Source of the DNA: Lachnospiraceae bacterium
GTDB lineage: Bacteria; Bacillota; Clostridia; Lachnospirales; Lachnospiraceae
Reading direction: 5' to 3'
Assembly (NCBI GenBank): GCA_017557525.1
Contig: JAFYYN010000062.1
Location: 62,001 to 126,000 of the forward strand
DNA length: 64,000 nt
The notes beneath the pieces are model-generated. The model made no database searches. It worked only from the letters and a program-made list of their open reading frames with translations, and was not told the origin of the DNA. Of the stretch, positions 33,458 to 42,049 are shown piece after piece (the stretch's first letter is position 1; each line of letters starts with the position of its first letter). The position numbers and the translations under genes are program-made.

Positions 33458-34617
33458 CCTATAAAATACGAAAGTATGTAATACAACGCAACAACAGCCG
33501 CAGGTATTGAGGCTTTTTTAAGTGTATAAAGTGCAGAAACCTTTTTATCTATCGGAAGCTCTCCAACCACCTTGCCTGTCTGACCGTTTACCGCAAAGCT
33601 GTATGTCCTCTCCCCGACTTTTATGCTGAAAGTATAGACCGGCAGCAAAATGTATCTAACATTAACATTTGTAGCACTTAAATTGCATCCGAGCAGTTTT
33701 GCTGATGTGTATTGTGATTTAACCTTAGTAGAAGCTAAATTTTTTGTGGTATCCTCCATTCTTTTCTGCGCTCTGGTCTGCAACGATTTTCCGGGCACAT
33801 CAAAACGGTCAGCCGCAAAGCCAGCAAGATACTGATAATTAAAATCTTTAACTTCCGAAAAATCATAAGGAAGTATGGAATCCATCAGGTCATCACTTAT
33901 TTTTTCACTTGCGTCAAGAGGTATATCTGAAAAAGTTACCCCACCATCTCTTATTACTTCATAATAATCTGTCTCAGTAACACGATAGTCACCGCTGATA
34001 TAGGACTTTACTTTTGTACAGTTATAGTTAAACCTGCCACCTATTCCACCGCTGAAAATCCAGAAGGGTACATATATTCCGGTAACTGTTTCCATCTTAC
34101 TTTCAGAGAAAAAGTTTTTAGGTAGCAGTTTTTTATCCTTATAAAACTCATCCAAATGCTTCTTAAGGTCAGCCTTAGCAATCTTAAAGGGTATGATACC
34201 GTTTGGACGCATGCTGCCTGATACCTTATCAGACAAAACTATCTTATTTGTACAATAAGGACAGGTAAGCGATGCTTCTTCAGCTGCGGCAATTACCTCC
34301 GCCCCACAGGACTTACAATAGTATATTGGCAGGCTGTTTGCATCATCCTTAGGTACTCCGTCATAAAACTGTCTGAAATCAAACCCGGAGATATAGTTTT
34401 CACCTGCACCTATATACTCGGTATTTGAAACAGAAGATGTAGACGTACCGGAAGCACCTGATGAAGCCGAAGGATTTGCAGCCTCCGGCTGTATATCAAA
34501 TTCCGAATCACAGAATTCACAGATGATCTTTCCTTTTTCCGGGACAAACCTGACGGTTCCTCCGCAGTTAGGACATTTCTGTTCTTTTATAAATTCCGAA
34601 TAGTTTTGGGGATCCAT
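33445..34617 (-). CDS. Zinc-ribbon membrane protein
   Basis: 390 residues. Two four-Cys zinc ribbons: Cys15, Cys18, Cys33, Cys36 (CPNCGG, CEFC) and Cys101, Cys104, Cys119, Cys122 (CKSCG, CPYC), separated by a Ser/Gly/Ala-rich linker (47-68). The middle (about 130-345) is a beta-rich domain, and a membrane helix lies near 367-385. Architecture resembles Bacillus YdjG, encoded with PspA, a TPM-like protein and a flotillin-like protein; here only the TPM partner is present, overlapping by 13 bases. A role in envelope stress together with that protein is inference. It lies 13 bases after the BaiN-type gene. Confidence 0.78.
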   Translation of the reverse strand: MDPQNYSEFIKEQKCPNCGGTVRFVPEKGKIICEFCDSEFDIQPEAANPSASSGASGTSTSSVSNTEYIGAGENYISGFDFRQFYDGVPKDDANSLPIYYCKSCGAEVIAAAEEASLTCPYCTNKIVLSDKVSGSMRPNGIIPFKIAKADLKKHLDEFYKDKKLLPKNFFSESKMETVTGIYVPFWIFSGGIGGRFNYNCTKVKSYISGDYRVTETDYYEVIRDGGVTFSDIPLDASEKISDDLMDSILPYDFSEVKDFNYQYLAGFAADRFDVPGKSLQTRAQKRMEDTTKNLASTKVKSQYTSAKLLGCNLSATNVNVRYILLPVYTFSIKVGERTYSFAVNGQTGKVVGELPIDKKVSALYTLKKASIPAAVVALYYILSYFIGWRV

Positions 34618-34630
34618 AAATTCACCTGTT

Positions 34631-35920
34631 TTAATTTCTTCCGGCTATATAGCCCGTGGTCCATGCCCACTGGAGGTTGTAGCCGCCGCACATACCGTCA
34701 ACGTCTAAAACTTCTCCAGCAAAATACAGTCCGGGATACTTATAGCTTTCCATATTGTTTTCATCTATTTCTTTTAAGATTACACCGCCCTGGGTTGTCT
34801 GAGCGTTTTCAAAGCCGGTATCTCCGATAATATTAACGTTAAAAGACTTTAACATCTCCGACAGTCTGCCCAGCTCATTTCTTATAGTCCTTACATCATA
34901 TACCTTGGAGGATGTATCGTAGTCAATGGACAGTTCTCTGAACAAAGTCTTTAAAAGCTTATCATTTACCAGCGCTGACAGCACAACACCTACTGCGCCG
35001 TCTCCACACGAAATCACTGTCGAGGTCAGATAATCCTTTAATTTTCTTAAATTCATATCAGGGAAGAAATCGAGTAATACTCCGCATTTATTTCCATCAT
35101 CAAGCTCATTTATCGCAAAGCGGCTTAAATTTAGTATAGGAATACCGCTTATACCGTTTTTACTGAATATGATCTCTCCCTGTTCTTTATATATAATATT
35201 ACCTCTCTTGCTTGAATACAGGGAACACTCACATTTAAGCCTTACGCCTTCAAGTATCTTTAAATACTTACAGTCAGTTCGTAATCCGCATAATGCAGGC
35301 TTAGGCTTTATGATCTTAAAGCCCATTTTTTCAAGCAAGCCAAACATATTTCCATCTGTGCCAAATACCGGGGCCGCTGAACCACCGACACAGATAATCA
35401 GTTTCTTTGAGTAATATACAGAAAGGTCTGAACATGTAACGCTGAAAACACTATCGCTCTTATCAATACCGATTACATATTTTTCTGTATATATAACAGT
35501 ACCAAGACTTATAACCCTTTCCTTTAAGACATCCCTGAAGGTTCTTGCCTGCTCACCTATCGGGTAGCAGTAACCCTTTCTCTCTGTAGATATGATGCCA
35601 AGATTTCTAAACAAAGAAATGGTCTTCTGATTGTCAAAGTTATTTATTATCCTGTAAGCCTTTGCACTGTTATCGCTTCTGTAGCAGCAGATATCCTGAT
35701 ACATATTGGTAAAATTACATTTACCGTTTCCTGTAGCAGCAAGCTTTTTACCTACGATTTCTTTACCCTCAAGCAATAAAACATCAGGTACAAAGCCACC
35801 ATCGGTACTTATTTTGCATGCCGAATAAGCAGCCATTAATCCGGCTGCTCCACCACCAATTATTATCTTGTCATGAACTTCTCTTGACCTGTGATATTCT
35901 CTAATCAGTGTATCGCTCAT
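34631..35920 (-). CDS. HI0933/BaiN-type flavoprotein
   Basis: 429 residues. GGGAAGLM at about 22-29 begins an FAD-binding Rossmann fold; AATGNGKCNFTN is the conserved family segment, and the C-terminal YFAGEVLDVDGMCGGYNLQWAWTTG-type ending completes the FAD site. Members include the bile-acid enzyme BaiN and YhiN; most have no known substrate. It lies in the tight gene run between the papain-like gene (24 bases upstream) and the zinc-ribbon gene (13 bases downstream). ATG 35920 chosen; a slightly later start near residue 15 cannot be excluded. Confidence 0.87.
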   Translation of the reverse strand: MSDTLIREYHRSREVHDKIIIGGGAAGLMAAYSACKISTDGGFVPDVLLLEGKEIVGKKLAATGNGKCNFTNMYQDICCYRSDNSAKAYRIINNFDNQKTISLFRNLGIISTERKGYCYPIGEQARTFRDVLKERVISLGTVIYTEKYVIGIDKSDSVFSVTCSDLSVYYSKKLIICVGGSAAPVFGTDGNMFGLLEKMGFKIIKPKPALCGLRTDCKYLKILEGVRLKCECSLYSSKRGNIIYKEQGEIIFSKNGISGIPILNLSRFAINELDDGNKCGVLLDFFPDMNLRKLKDYLTSTVISCGDGAVGVVLSALVNDKLLKTLFRELSIDYDTSSKVYDVRTIRNELGRLSEMLKSFNVNIIGDTGFENAQTTQGGVILKEIDENNMESYKYPGLYFAGEVLDVDGMCGGYNLQWAWTTGYIAGRN

Positions 35921-35944
35921 TTTAAAGTACCATGTAACCTTTGA

Positions 35945-36589
35945 TCAATAATCTTCATCGAGATAACTCTTAAACAGACACCTTTTTGTTAGTGTCACAA
36001 CAGCTTTTAAAAACTCACAAGCTCCTGTAAATATGTTGCTCTTTTCAACGTATTTCTCATAATCATCGGAATCAAGCCTCTTTACATACCCTTCCTTCAT
36101 CGGATACCCGTTAAGAAGTTTTTCTATATCGGGGATATCATACTTATAAAACGGCTTGTCAAGCTTAACCCCAGCCATTTCAATAACTCTTGCGGTAAAA
36201 TCCATGCAGTTATGTGCTTTATAAACTCTAAATCCATGGATTATCGGAGTTGTAAGCATTGCAAAAAGATTAAATATCTGCTCATCATCATTTAAGAGCC
36301 TGTCTATAAATTTCTTTATATCATCATACTGCTCATCTGTAACAGGTATAGCAAATATCTTGGAATAAAACTTCTGATATTCCTCAAATGCATAATAATC
36401 CCTGTATTCCTTCATAAATCCGGCTTTAAACGGATGGTGATGTTGCTTTCTTGAAAATGAATAGAATTCTTTTAAGCTCTTGTCAAGGCTTACTGCAATG
36501 TGTTCATAACGGTAACCCGTGAACTTTTTTAACAGTATGCCAAGACCTGTGTATGATTCTATAAGTACAACATATATGTATTTTTGCAT
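35945..36589 (-). CDS. Permuted papain-like (NlpC/P60, YiiX-type) protein
   Basis: 214 residues from ATG 36589 (MQKYIYVVLI). His30 (GYRYEHIAVSLD) comes before Cys128 (AHNCMDFTARVI), the reversed order of the circularly permuted papain-like hydrolases and acyltransferases (YiiX, YaeF, LRAT-like). Such proteins act on peptidoglycan amides or lipid acyl groups. No signal peptide is evident. The frame extends to ATG 36679, overlapping the radical-SAM stop (ATGA), but those 30 residues would translate an inverted repeat and the dispersed repeat copy B, so I prefer the shorter form; no start has a strong ribosome binding site. Context: radical-SAM and flippase genes upstream. Confidence 0.65.
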   Translation of the reverse strand: MQKYIYVVLIESYTGLGILLKKFTGYRYEHIAVSLDKSLKEFYSFSRKQHHHPFKAGFMKEYRDYYAFEEYQKFYSKIFAIPVTDEQYDDIKKFIDRLLNDDEQIFNLFAMLTTPIIHGFRVYKAHNCMDFTARVIEMAGVKLDKPFYKYDIPDIEKLLNGYPMKEGYVKRLDSDDYEKYVEKSNIFTGACEFLKAVVTLTKRCLFKSYLDEDY

Positions 36590-36603
36590 ATTTCGTATCA
36601 TGC

Positions 36604-36650
36604 CGCAGGCATGCTTACACATCGGTGACGTGCCTGTCGCGACACCGATG
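36604..36650 (-). repeat. Dispersed hairpin repeat, copy B
   Basis: 47-bp element about 80% identical to 7433-7478. On the minus strand the arms CATCGGTG/CACCGATG give a perfect 8-bp stem, followed by CATGCC-TGC-GGCATG. It ends about 15 bases before the preferred start of the papain-like gene. A separate inverted repeat (AGTTTGAAAGT with ACTTTCAAACT) lies immediately to its right. Confidence 0.7.
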
Positions 36651-36675
36651 GAAGTTTGAAAGTTTACTTTCAAAC

Positions 36676-38166
36676 TCATCCGCCGAATTTAAATAAATTC
36701 TTTACAAATGACTTTATAAACATCTTGTAATCAATAAAATCATATATTCCCTGGCGTTTAGCCCTTAAGAAGAGCTTAATAAGCAGGATATGGTAATAAT
36801 AGTAATATTTCTTTACACTGATATTTGTAGGTTTGGTAACTAAGTGCAGATAATCCCAGTCATCGGGATTGGTGGATACCAGCCTGTCCGTGTATTCATT
36901 GAAATTTTCAAGGCAAATTTCAGGCGTGTAAATTGATACTGCAACGTGCTTTAACTTAAAGTGCTTTATCCACCTGTACAGATTCTTAAAGTCCTTTTTC
37001 TTAAAGTCAAGATCTGTAATAAACATACCCATCATGTGGATATCGTTATCATGCAGTATCTTTATTGCATTACCGTTTGTATTAACACCGAGACGCTTAT
37101 TGGTATCGGAAAGTCTTTTGTTTTCAATGTATTCAAGTCCTGTAAGGATATAATAGAAACCGATCTCAGAAAGCAGCTTTATGATTTCCGGGTGCTTTAC
37201 AATGAAATCAGCCCTGCCGAAAGCAACAAATTTCTTTTTAATATTTCTTTCCTTAATAAGCTGAACAAATTTCTGAAGCCTCTGAGGACCAACCAGGAAG
37301 TCATCATCTATGATATAGATATTCTCACACTCTAAAGACTCTATCTCATCAACAACATCCTTTATATCCCTTGCAACATACTTTCCACAGTTAAGCCTGT
37401 TACGGTAACAGAACGCACAGGAATAAGGACAGCAGTAAGCGGTCCTTATAATAGCACACGGGCGCAGCTCAAGATAACAGTATCTTTCCATATGCTCATA
37501 GAAATTGCTCCTGTCTGCCCATGGCATTTTCCTTATGTCAAAAGGTGCAGGGGCATTCTTCTTCCATGCTCCGTGTCTGTCATCAAGGTCAATATTAAAT
37601 ATATCATTATATGGGATTTCAGTGACAATGTTTTCATTATCGGAAGAATCACTACGATAACAGATTCCTTTTAATTCTTCCGGATTTTTTCCGTCAATTA
37701 AATCAGCCACAACCGAGGGATCATAGGTTGTAACCACATAATCAACGTCCTCCACAAAGAATCTTTCAGGATTTAAAGACGCATGAATACCACCGACGAT
37801 AGTGACTATGCTTTTTTCTTTATCATTAAATATCTTTTTCCTGATAGACTGAGAATTTGAAAGCAGATCCTTTAAAAGATTATAGCCCTTGCTTTCAGAG
37901 TATGTTTTACAATATGTACAGTATTCCTTTATGAAATTCTCCTGTCTTGTCCTTCCACAGAAGTACACAAAATCAGGAGAAAACTCCTTTACAGTTTCCC
38001 TGAAATCTTTGGCCAACTGACCGTCCCAAAGACATACCTCATTGCCTCTCTGCTTAAGGTATGCCATAAGACATTCAAGATCATATGGCTCATCGTCAAT
38101 GATCCCTGCAAAATCGTATTTAGACCTGGAAGTTTCCGGATTTGCTAATAATATTTTTGTTTTCAA
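36676..38166 (-). CDS. B12-binding-domain radical SAM protein
   Basis: 496 residues. N-terminal cobalamin-binding-like domain (about 1-165: ILLANPETS, VTIVGGIHASLNPERFF); the typical DxHxxG is not evident, so cobalamin may not be bound. Radical-SAM CxxxCxxC at Cys246, Cys250, Cys253 (CCPYSCAFC), then a TIM-barrel (YIIDDDFLV, FVAFGRADFIVKH, YYILTGLEYIE). The C-terminus (about 440-496) is basic and tyrosine-rich (KKYYYYYHILLIKLFLRAKR), possibly membrane-associated. The family as a whole modifies lipids, peptides and cofactors; substrate unknown. It lies 13 bases after the flippase gene and directly before the papain-like gene, suggesting a lipid or envelope substrate (inference). Confidence 0.82.
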   Translation of the reverse strand: MKTKILLANPETSRSKYDFAGIIDDEPYDLECLMAYLKQRGNEVCLWDGQLAKDFRETVKEFSPDFVYFCGRTRQENFIKEYCTYCKTYSESKGYNLLKDLLSNSQSIRKKIFNDKEKSIVTIVGGIHASLNPERFFVEDVDYVVTTYDPSVVADLIDGKNPEELKGICYRSDSSDNENIVTEIPYNDIFNIDLDDRHGAWKKNAPAPFDIRKMPWADRSNFYEHMERYCYLELRPCAIIRTAYCCPYSCAFCYRNRLNCGKYVARDIKDVVDEIESLECENIYIIDDDFLVGPQRLQKFVQLIKERNIKKKFVAFGRADFIVKHPEIIKLLSEIGFYYILTGLEYIENKRLSDTNKRLGVNTNGNAIKILHDNDIHMMGMFITDLDFKKKDFKNLYRWIKHFKLKHVAVSIYTPEICLENFNEYTDRLVSTNPDDWDYLHLVTKPTNISVKKYYYYYHILLIKLFLRAKRQGIYDFIDYKMFIKSFVKNLFKFGG

Positions 38167-38179
38167 ACTTTCTTCTCCG

Positions 38180-39805
38180 TTAGAATATTCTTAATTTCTT
38201 TAAAAATCTAACAATGCTTCTCCCCTTAGGCATTGCAAGCAGTTCCTGTTCTGTTACTGTCTTTGACAAAACAATGAGTACTATATAAATAAATACCGCT
38301 GAAATAAATGCCGGTATCAGTGCAATTGCATAGGATCCGGTATATCCGTAAATTATTTCATATACATAATTTGAGAGCAAGCCCATTATCACTGAACAAA
38401 TTGCAGGCAGGATAAAGGTTCTCTTTATCTCCTGTTTATACTTAAGGCTTTTTCCAATAGTTATCCAGTTCATGATACATACAAGCAACCCGTAAAGCAT
38501 ATTACAGATAACCATTATATGTACACCGGAATCAAAGATCTGTAATCCGACATAAACTGCAACGATATGAACGATAAGAGCTATTAACGAATGCGTTACC
38601 GGCTTTCTCATCATATTTATGCCCTGAAGCACTCCGTTTGTAAGTGTGGACAATGCAAAGAAAACTACTGCCATACAGCCCAGACTCAACAGCTGCGGTC
38701 CTAAAACATCCTCAGAATGTCCAAACATCAGCATAAGTATGGGATGTGATAAAAACCCAAGTCCCATAGCCGACGGGAATGCTATAAGCATATTAAACTT
38801 AACAGCAGATGCAATCTTTGATTTTATAGACTCAAAATCCCTTTTACCATAGCTAACGGACAGTGCAGGTACTATTGTCACGCCAAAAGCTGAAGCAATA
38901 GCAACCGGCACGTTATACATCCATTTATATCTGTTGGAATAAGCATCCCAGAATATTGCTCTGCTCGATTCATCATGCCCCTGTTTAGCCATAATATTTG
39001 AGAACATATATGAATCGATTATACCGCTTATCTGATATATGGTCTGGCTCAAAATTATAGGAAGCATTGTAAGAAGGATGGCTTTTATGATAATACCGGT
39101 CTCATCCTTTCTACCGGTTACATCTTCTAATTCCTGACCTCTATTTCTCTTTCGGTAAAAAGTAAAGATAATAGCCAGAAATACAAGTCCGCAAAATGCG
39201 CCTGCCAGGGTACCGGCTGTACCTCCCGCTGCACCATAGGCAGCCACCTCCTGAGTGTCTTTAAAGGCATTTACCAGATATGTAGCCGCAACAACACTTA
39301 CTATCGCATTGAAAATCTGCTCTATTATCTGGCTTATCGCCGTAGGTACCATGGTTCTTTTTCCTTGGAAAAAGCCACGTATAACACCCATTATCGAAAA
39401 TACAAATATCGTAGGTGCGAGGACTCTCAGAGGGATAACGCTGCTTGGATATTCAAAAGCGTTAGCTATCTGAGGTGCAAATATAAATACTATCAGCGAA
39501 GTAACAAGACCTATGCTTGATGAAAGCATCAGAGAATATCTGAAATACCTTGAAGAATTAACATATTCTCCTTTTCCGTCCTTATCCGCCACAAGCTTTG
39601 ATACAGCTACAGGAACACTGTAACAGGAAACAAGTAATGCAATGTTATATATCTCATATGCATTGCTGTAATAACCCATTCCCTCTCTTCCTACAGTTCT
39701 TTCAAGAGGTATCCTGTAAAGCATTCCGATAAATCTGGTGAGTAATCCGGCCGCCGCCAAGATTCCTCCCTGCATCAGGAAGCTTGATTTCTTTTTGTTT
39801 TCCAT
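38180..39805 (-). CDS. SpoVB/MurJ-like polysaccharide or lipid II flippase
   Basis: 541 residues, polytopic (about 14 membrane segments by eye), MOP superfamily. The N-terminal GGILAAAGLLTRFIGMLYRIPLERTVG and GYYSNAYEIYNIALLVS are characteristic of the SpoVB/YtgP group, some of which flip lipid II or other undecaprenyl-linked precursors. First gene of a closely spaced run with the radical-SAM, papain-like and BaiN-type genes. As no sporulation genes are adjacent, a general precursor flippase role is as likely as a sporulation role. ATG 39805 chosen. Confidence 0.87.
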   Translation of the reverse strand: MENKKKSSFLMQGGILAAAGLLTRFIGMLYRIPLERTVGREGMGYYSNAYEIYNIALLVSCYSVPVAVSKLVADKDGKGEYVNSSRYFRYSLMLSSSIGLVTSLIVFIFAPQIANAFEYPSSVIPLRVLAPTIFVFSIMGVIRGFFQGKRTMVPTAISQIIEQIFNAIVSVVAATYLVNAFKDTQEVAAYGAAGGTAGTLAGAFCGLVFLAIIFTFYRKRNRGQELEDVTGRKDETGIIIKAILLTMLPIILSQTIYQISGIIDSYMFSNIMAKQGHDESSRAIFWDAYSNRYKWMYNVPVAIASAFGVTIVPALSVSYGKRDFESIKSKIASAVKFNMLIAFPSAMGLGFLSHPILMLMFGHSEDVLGPQLLSLGCMAVVFFALSTLTNGVLQGINMMRKPVTHSLIALIVHIVAVYVGLQIFDSGVHIMVICNMLYGLLVCIMNWITIGKSLKYKQEIKRTFILPAICSVIMGLLSNYVYEIIYGYTGSYAIALIPAFISAVFIYIVLIVLSKTVTEQELLAMPKGRSIVRFLKKLRIF

Positions 39806-39902
39806 TTTCTAATCCTGATTTAAAAATATTTCTATTTATACTTAAAAAACTAAAAATAATTGTATTAAAAAATAAGCTTTACACAGTAAAAAACGTTTAC
39901 GT

Positions 39903-41447
39903 TTAGTTAATCTCAAGTTTATCTATTCTGGTATCCGGGTATAACGCAATAAATGTTTTTCCGGGACGAAGTACCAATCTGTCACCGTCAAGCGTATAAT
40001 AATTACATTCGAAATTTGCCTCATCTTTATTCCAGTAAATTTCAATACATTTACCTTCACAGATATAATAGCCTCCGCCTTCTACAGGGTTATGATGTCC
40101 GTCCCTGTCTCCATAGCCCTCTATATCCTGGTATCCATTCTTGTCACGGTTTGATTCTCTAACCCACTGTATAATGATATTATTAAACTTTAAAGGTTCC
40201 TGAGTATTATAATCTATATGCTCACCGTTAAACTGATATCTTGTATAAAGCTTGGTTTCTTCATCATATGTGAGATATGGCTGAGCATATGATGAAAAAG
40301 GTATTTTAACAAGTGTTGCAGTTAAAATCCTATCCTCATCATAGCAGGTTGTGCCTGTAAAATCATCATATTTTGTCATTCCATCTTCAGAATATACCGT
40401 GGTACATTCAGCCTGTGTAGGCATTTCCAATATCTGTTCTATGGAATTAAGTCCGTTCTCCGGATAAGCAAAATCAAAATGCTGAGGTACAAAATCCTCT
40501 TTATGCTCGGTCCTGAATTTCTTGTTCTCTATAGCCTTATGGATACCGGATAATGTTGCAAATGCATTATGAGGAGCTTTTATATTCTTATCCCTGTAAA
40601 ATACAGTACTTCCCTCTGCATATGTGCCTTCAAGATGATCAAGCCCTAACTGCTTAATCTTCTTTGTTGCATATGTTGTCTCACCATAGTGGATGAATAT
40701 TGCATCATATTCGGAAGCTATGCTTGCGTAATAATGTCTTGCACTTCTTACCGAACCCATCCTGTCCTTACATGAGCTCTCATCGGTCAGATTCTCAAAA
40801 ACGCCCATAAGTCGTGTGATATTACCTTCGACCAGTATCTCGTAAAGGATATCCGCACAGCTGGTTCCGCTCTGAGGATTTGCGATGGCAATATTATTAA
40901 ACATCATACAGTACGGACGCTGCATTGCTATCTCTTTCTTAACCCAGTTACCATTTATGTAACTCTGCATTTCACCTTCTGCTTCATGCATGAGTAAGAT
41001 CTCATCCACTGTCTGCGTAGGTGTTGGCTCTTCCGTAACGGGTATAACCGTAGGTGTTGCAGTAGGTACAGGAGTCGGTGTGGCTGTAGGCACCGGAGTA
41101 GATGTAGGTGCTTCTGTAGGTAATTCAACCAGTGTGTTGTTTTGAGGCTTCTCGTCCTTTTTCCCGCCTGAAAATACTATTATTAGTACAACAGCCAGTA
41201 TTACTGCTATGGATGCTAAACCGATTATAAGAAATTTTTTATTCTTAAATAACCCGGGAGCCGCCTCACTTCCCGAAGCGGAAACCGCAGTACCGGCAAC
41301 TGTATCTAAATCAGTTATTTTAGCTTCACTCACTTCAAGCTCGGTATTTTCATCACCTTTAACCGCCAGTTCTTCAGATCCGGCTTTCACCAGCTCAGTA
41401 CTTTCTGATTTAATCTCATCATTTATATCGTTTTCAGTCTCTTTCAT
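39903..41447 (-). CDS. DUF3048 membrane-anchored protein (YerB-like)
   Basis: 514 residues. The cytoplasmic N-terminus is acidic (1-70), a membrane helix lies at about 73-93 (FLIIGLASIAVILAVVLIIVF), and a Pro/Thr-rich linker (about 105-145, repeats of PTATPTPV type) spans the wall. The extracellular part is DUF3048 (about 155-510): QRPYCMMFNN, CKDRMGSVRSARHYYASIASEYDAIFIHYG and ECTTVYSED. Bacillus YerB is a related lipoprotein of unknown function; here a helix replaces the lipobox. GAGG precedes ATG 41447. It follows ybeY by 29 bases. Confidence 0.88.
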   Translation of the reverse strand: MKETENDINDEIKSESTELVKAGSEELAVKGDENTELEVSEAKITDLDTVAGTAVSASGSEAAPGLFKNKKFLIIGLASIAVILAVVLIIVFSGGKKDEKPQNNTLVELPTEAPTSTPVPTATPTPVPTATPTVIPVTEEPTPTQTVDEILLMHEAEGEMQSYINGNWVKKEIAMQRPYCMMFNNIAIANPQSGTSCADILYEILVEGNITRLMGVFENLTDESSCKDRMGSVRSARHYYASIASEYDAIFIHYGETTYATKKIKQLGLDHLEGTYAEGSTVFYRDKNIKAPHNAFATLSGIHKAIENKKFRTEHKEDFVPQHFDFAYPENGLNSIEQILEMPTQAECTTVYSEDGMTKYDDFTGTTCYDEDRILTATLVKIPFSSYAQPYLTYDEETKLYTRYQFNGEHIDYNTQEPLKFNNIIIQWVRESNRDKNGYQDIEGYGDRDGHHNPVEGGGYYICEGKCIEIYWNKDEANFECNYYTLDGDRLVLRPGKTFIALYPDTRIDKLEIN

Positions 41448-41476
41448 AGTCCCATATCCTCAGTTATTTTTTTTGC

Positions 41477-41977
41477 TCACCTTGTAATACCGGCACTTTC
41501 GAGTATCTCACGCTGCTTCTGTTCCATGACCTCACGTTCTGCATCCTCCATATGATCATATCCGAATAGATGGAGCATACTGTGTACGATCAGGAACGAA
41601 TATTCTCTTAAAGTGCTGTGTCCATACTCTTTAGCCTGTTCTTTGCACTTTTCTACCGAGATAATGATATCCCCAAGCATCAGTTCTCCGGTATCAAGGT
41701 CAAAGTAGTCCTCAGCTGCCTCTTCTATATTCTCCGGGAAAACATTCGGAGTCTCAAAATCGACAAGAGGGAATGAAAGTACATCCGTTGGCCTGTCAAT
41801 CTGGCGATACTCTTTGTTTATCACGTGAATGCCTTCATTATCTGTGAGTGTCAGGTTTACCTGTATCTCATAAGGGCATTCAAGATAATCAAGAGCTTTT
41901 TCGATTATGGATCTTGCTGCTTCCTCATAGTCAAAATCAAATTGGTCTTCAGTTTCTTTTTCTATAACTAAATTCAT
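41477..41977 (-). CDS. ybeY: Endoribonuclease YbeY
   Basis: 166 residues. The zinc motif HSMLHLFGYDH (HxxxHxxGxxH) near the C-terminus is diagnostic. YbeY takes part in 16S rRNA 3'-end maturation and ribosome quality control. RPTDVLSFPL is also conserved. It lies next to phoH, the usual partner; 72 bases between the two contain a truncated repeat (42017-42041). Confidence 0.95.
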   Translation of the reverse strand: MNLVIEKETEDQFDFDYEEAARSIIEKALDYLECPYEIQVNLTLTDNEGIHVINKEYRQIDRPTDVLSFPLVDFETPNVFPENIEEAAEDYFDLDTGELMLGDIIISVEKCKEQAKEYGHSTLREYSFLIVHSMLHLFGYDHMEDAEREVMEQKQREILESAGITR

Positions 41978-42016
41978 GTCTCAAATCCTATTATATGTAA
42001 GTATTGTTTGTATTTG

Positions 42017-42041
42017 CACCTCATCAGTCGCTTCGCGACAG
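42017..42041 (+). repeat. Truncated copy of the two-hairpin repeat, between phoH and ybeY
   Basis: Begins CACCTCATCAGTCGC and forms GTCGC-TTC-GCGAC. The first part matches the minus-strand reading of 15874-15925, but the second hairpin is missing. Confidence 0.45.
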
Positions 42042-42049
42042 TAGTAGTT

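Noticed and set aside
36590..36679. Longer start of the papain-like gene at ATG 36679
   Set aside because: The first 30 residues would be translated from an inverted repeat and the dispersed repeat copy B and resemble no family; no ribosome binding site supports it. It remains possible because of the ATGA overlap.
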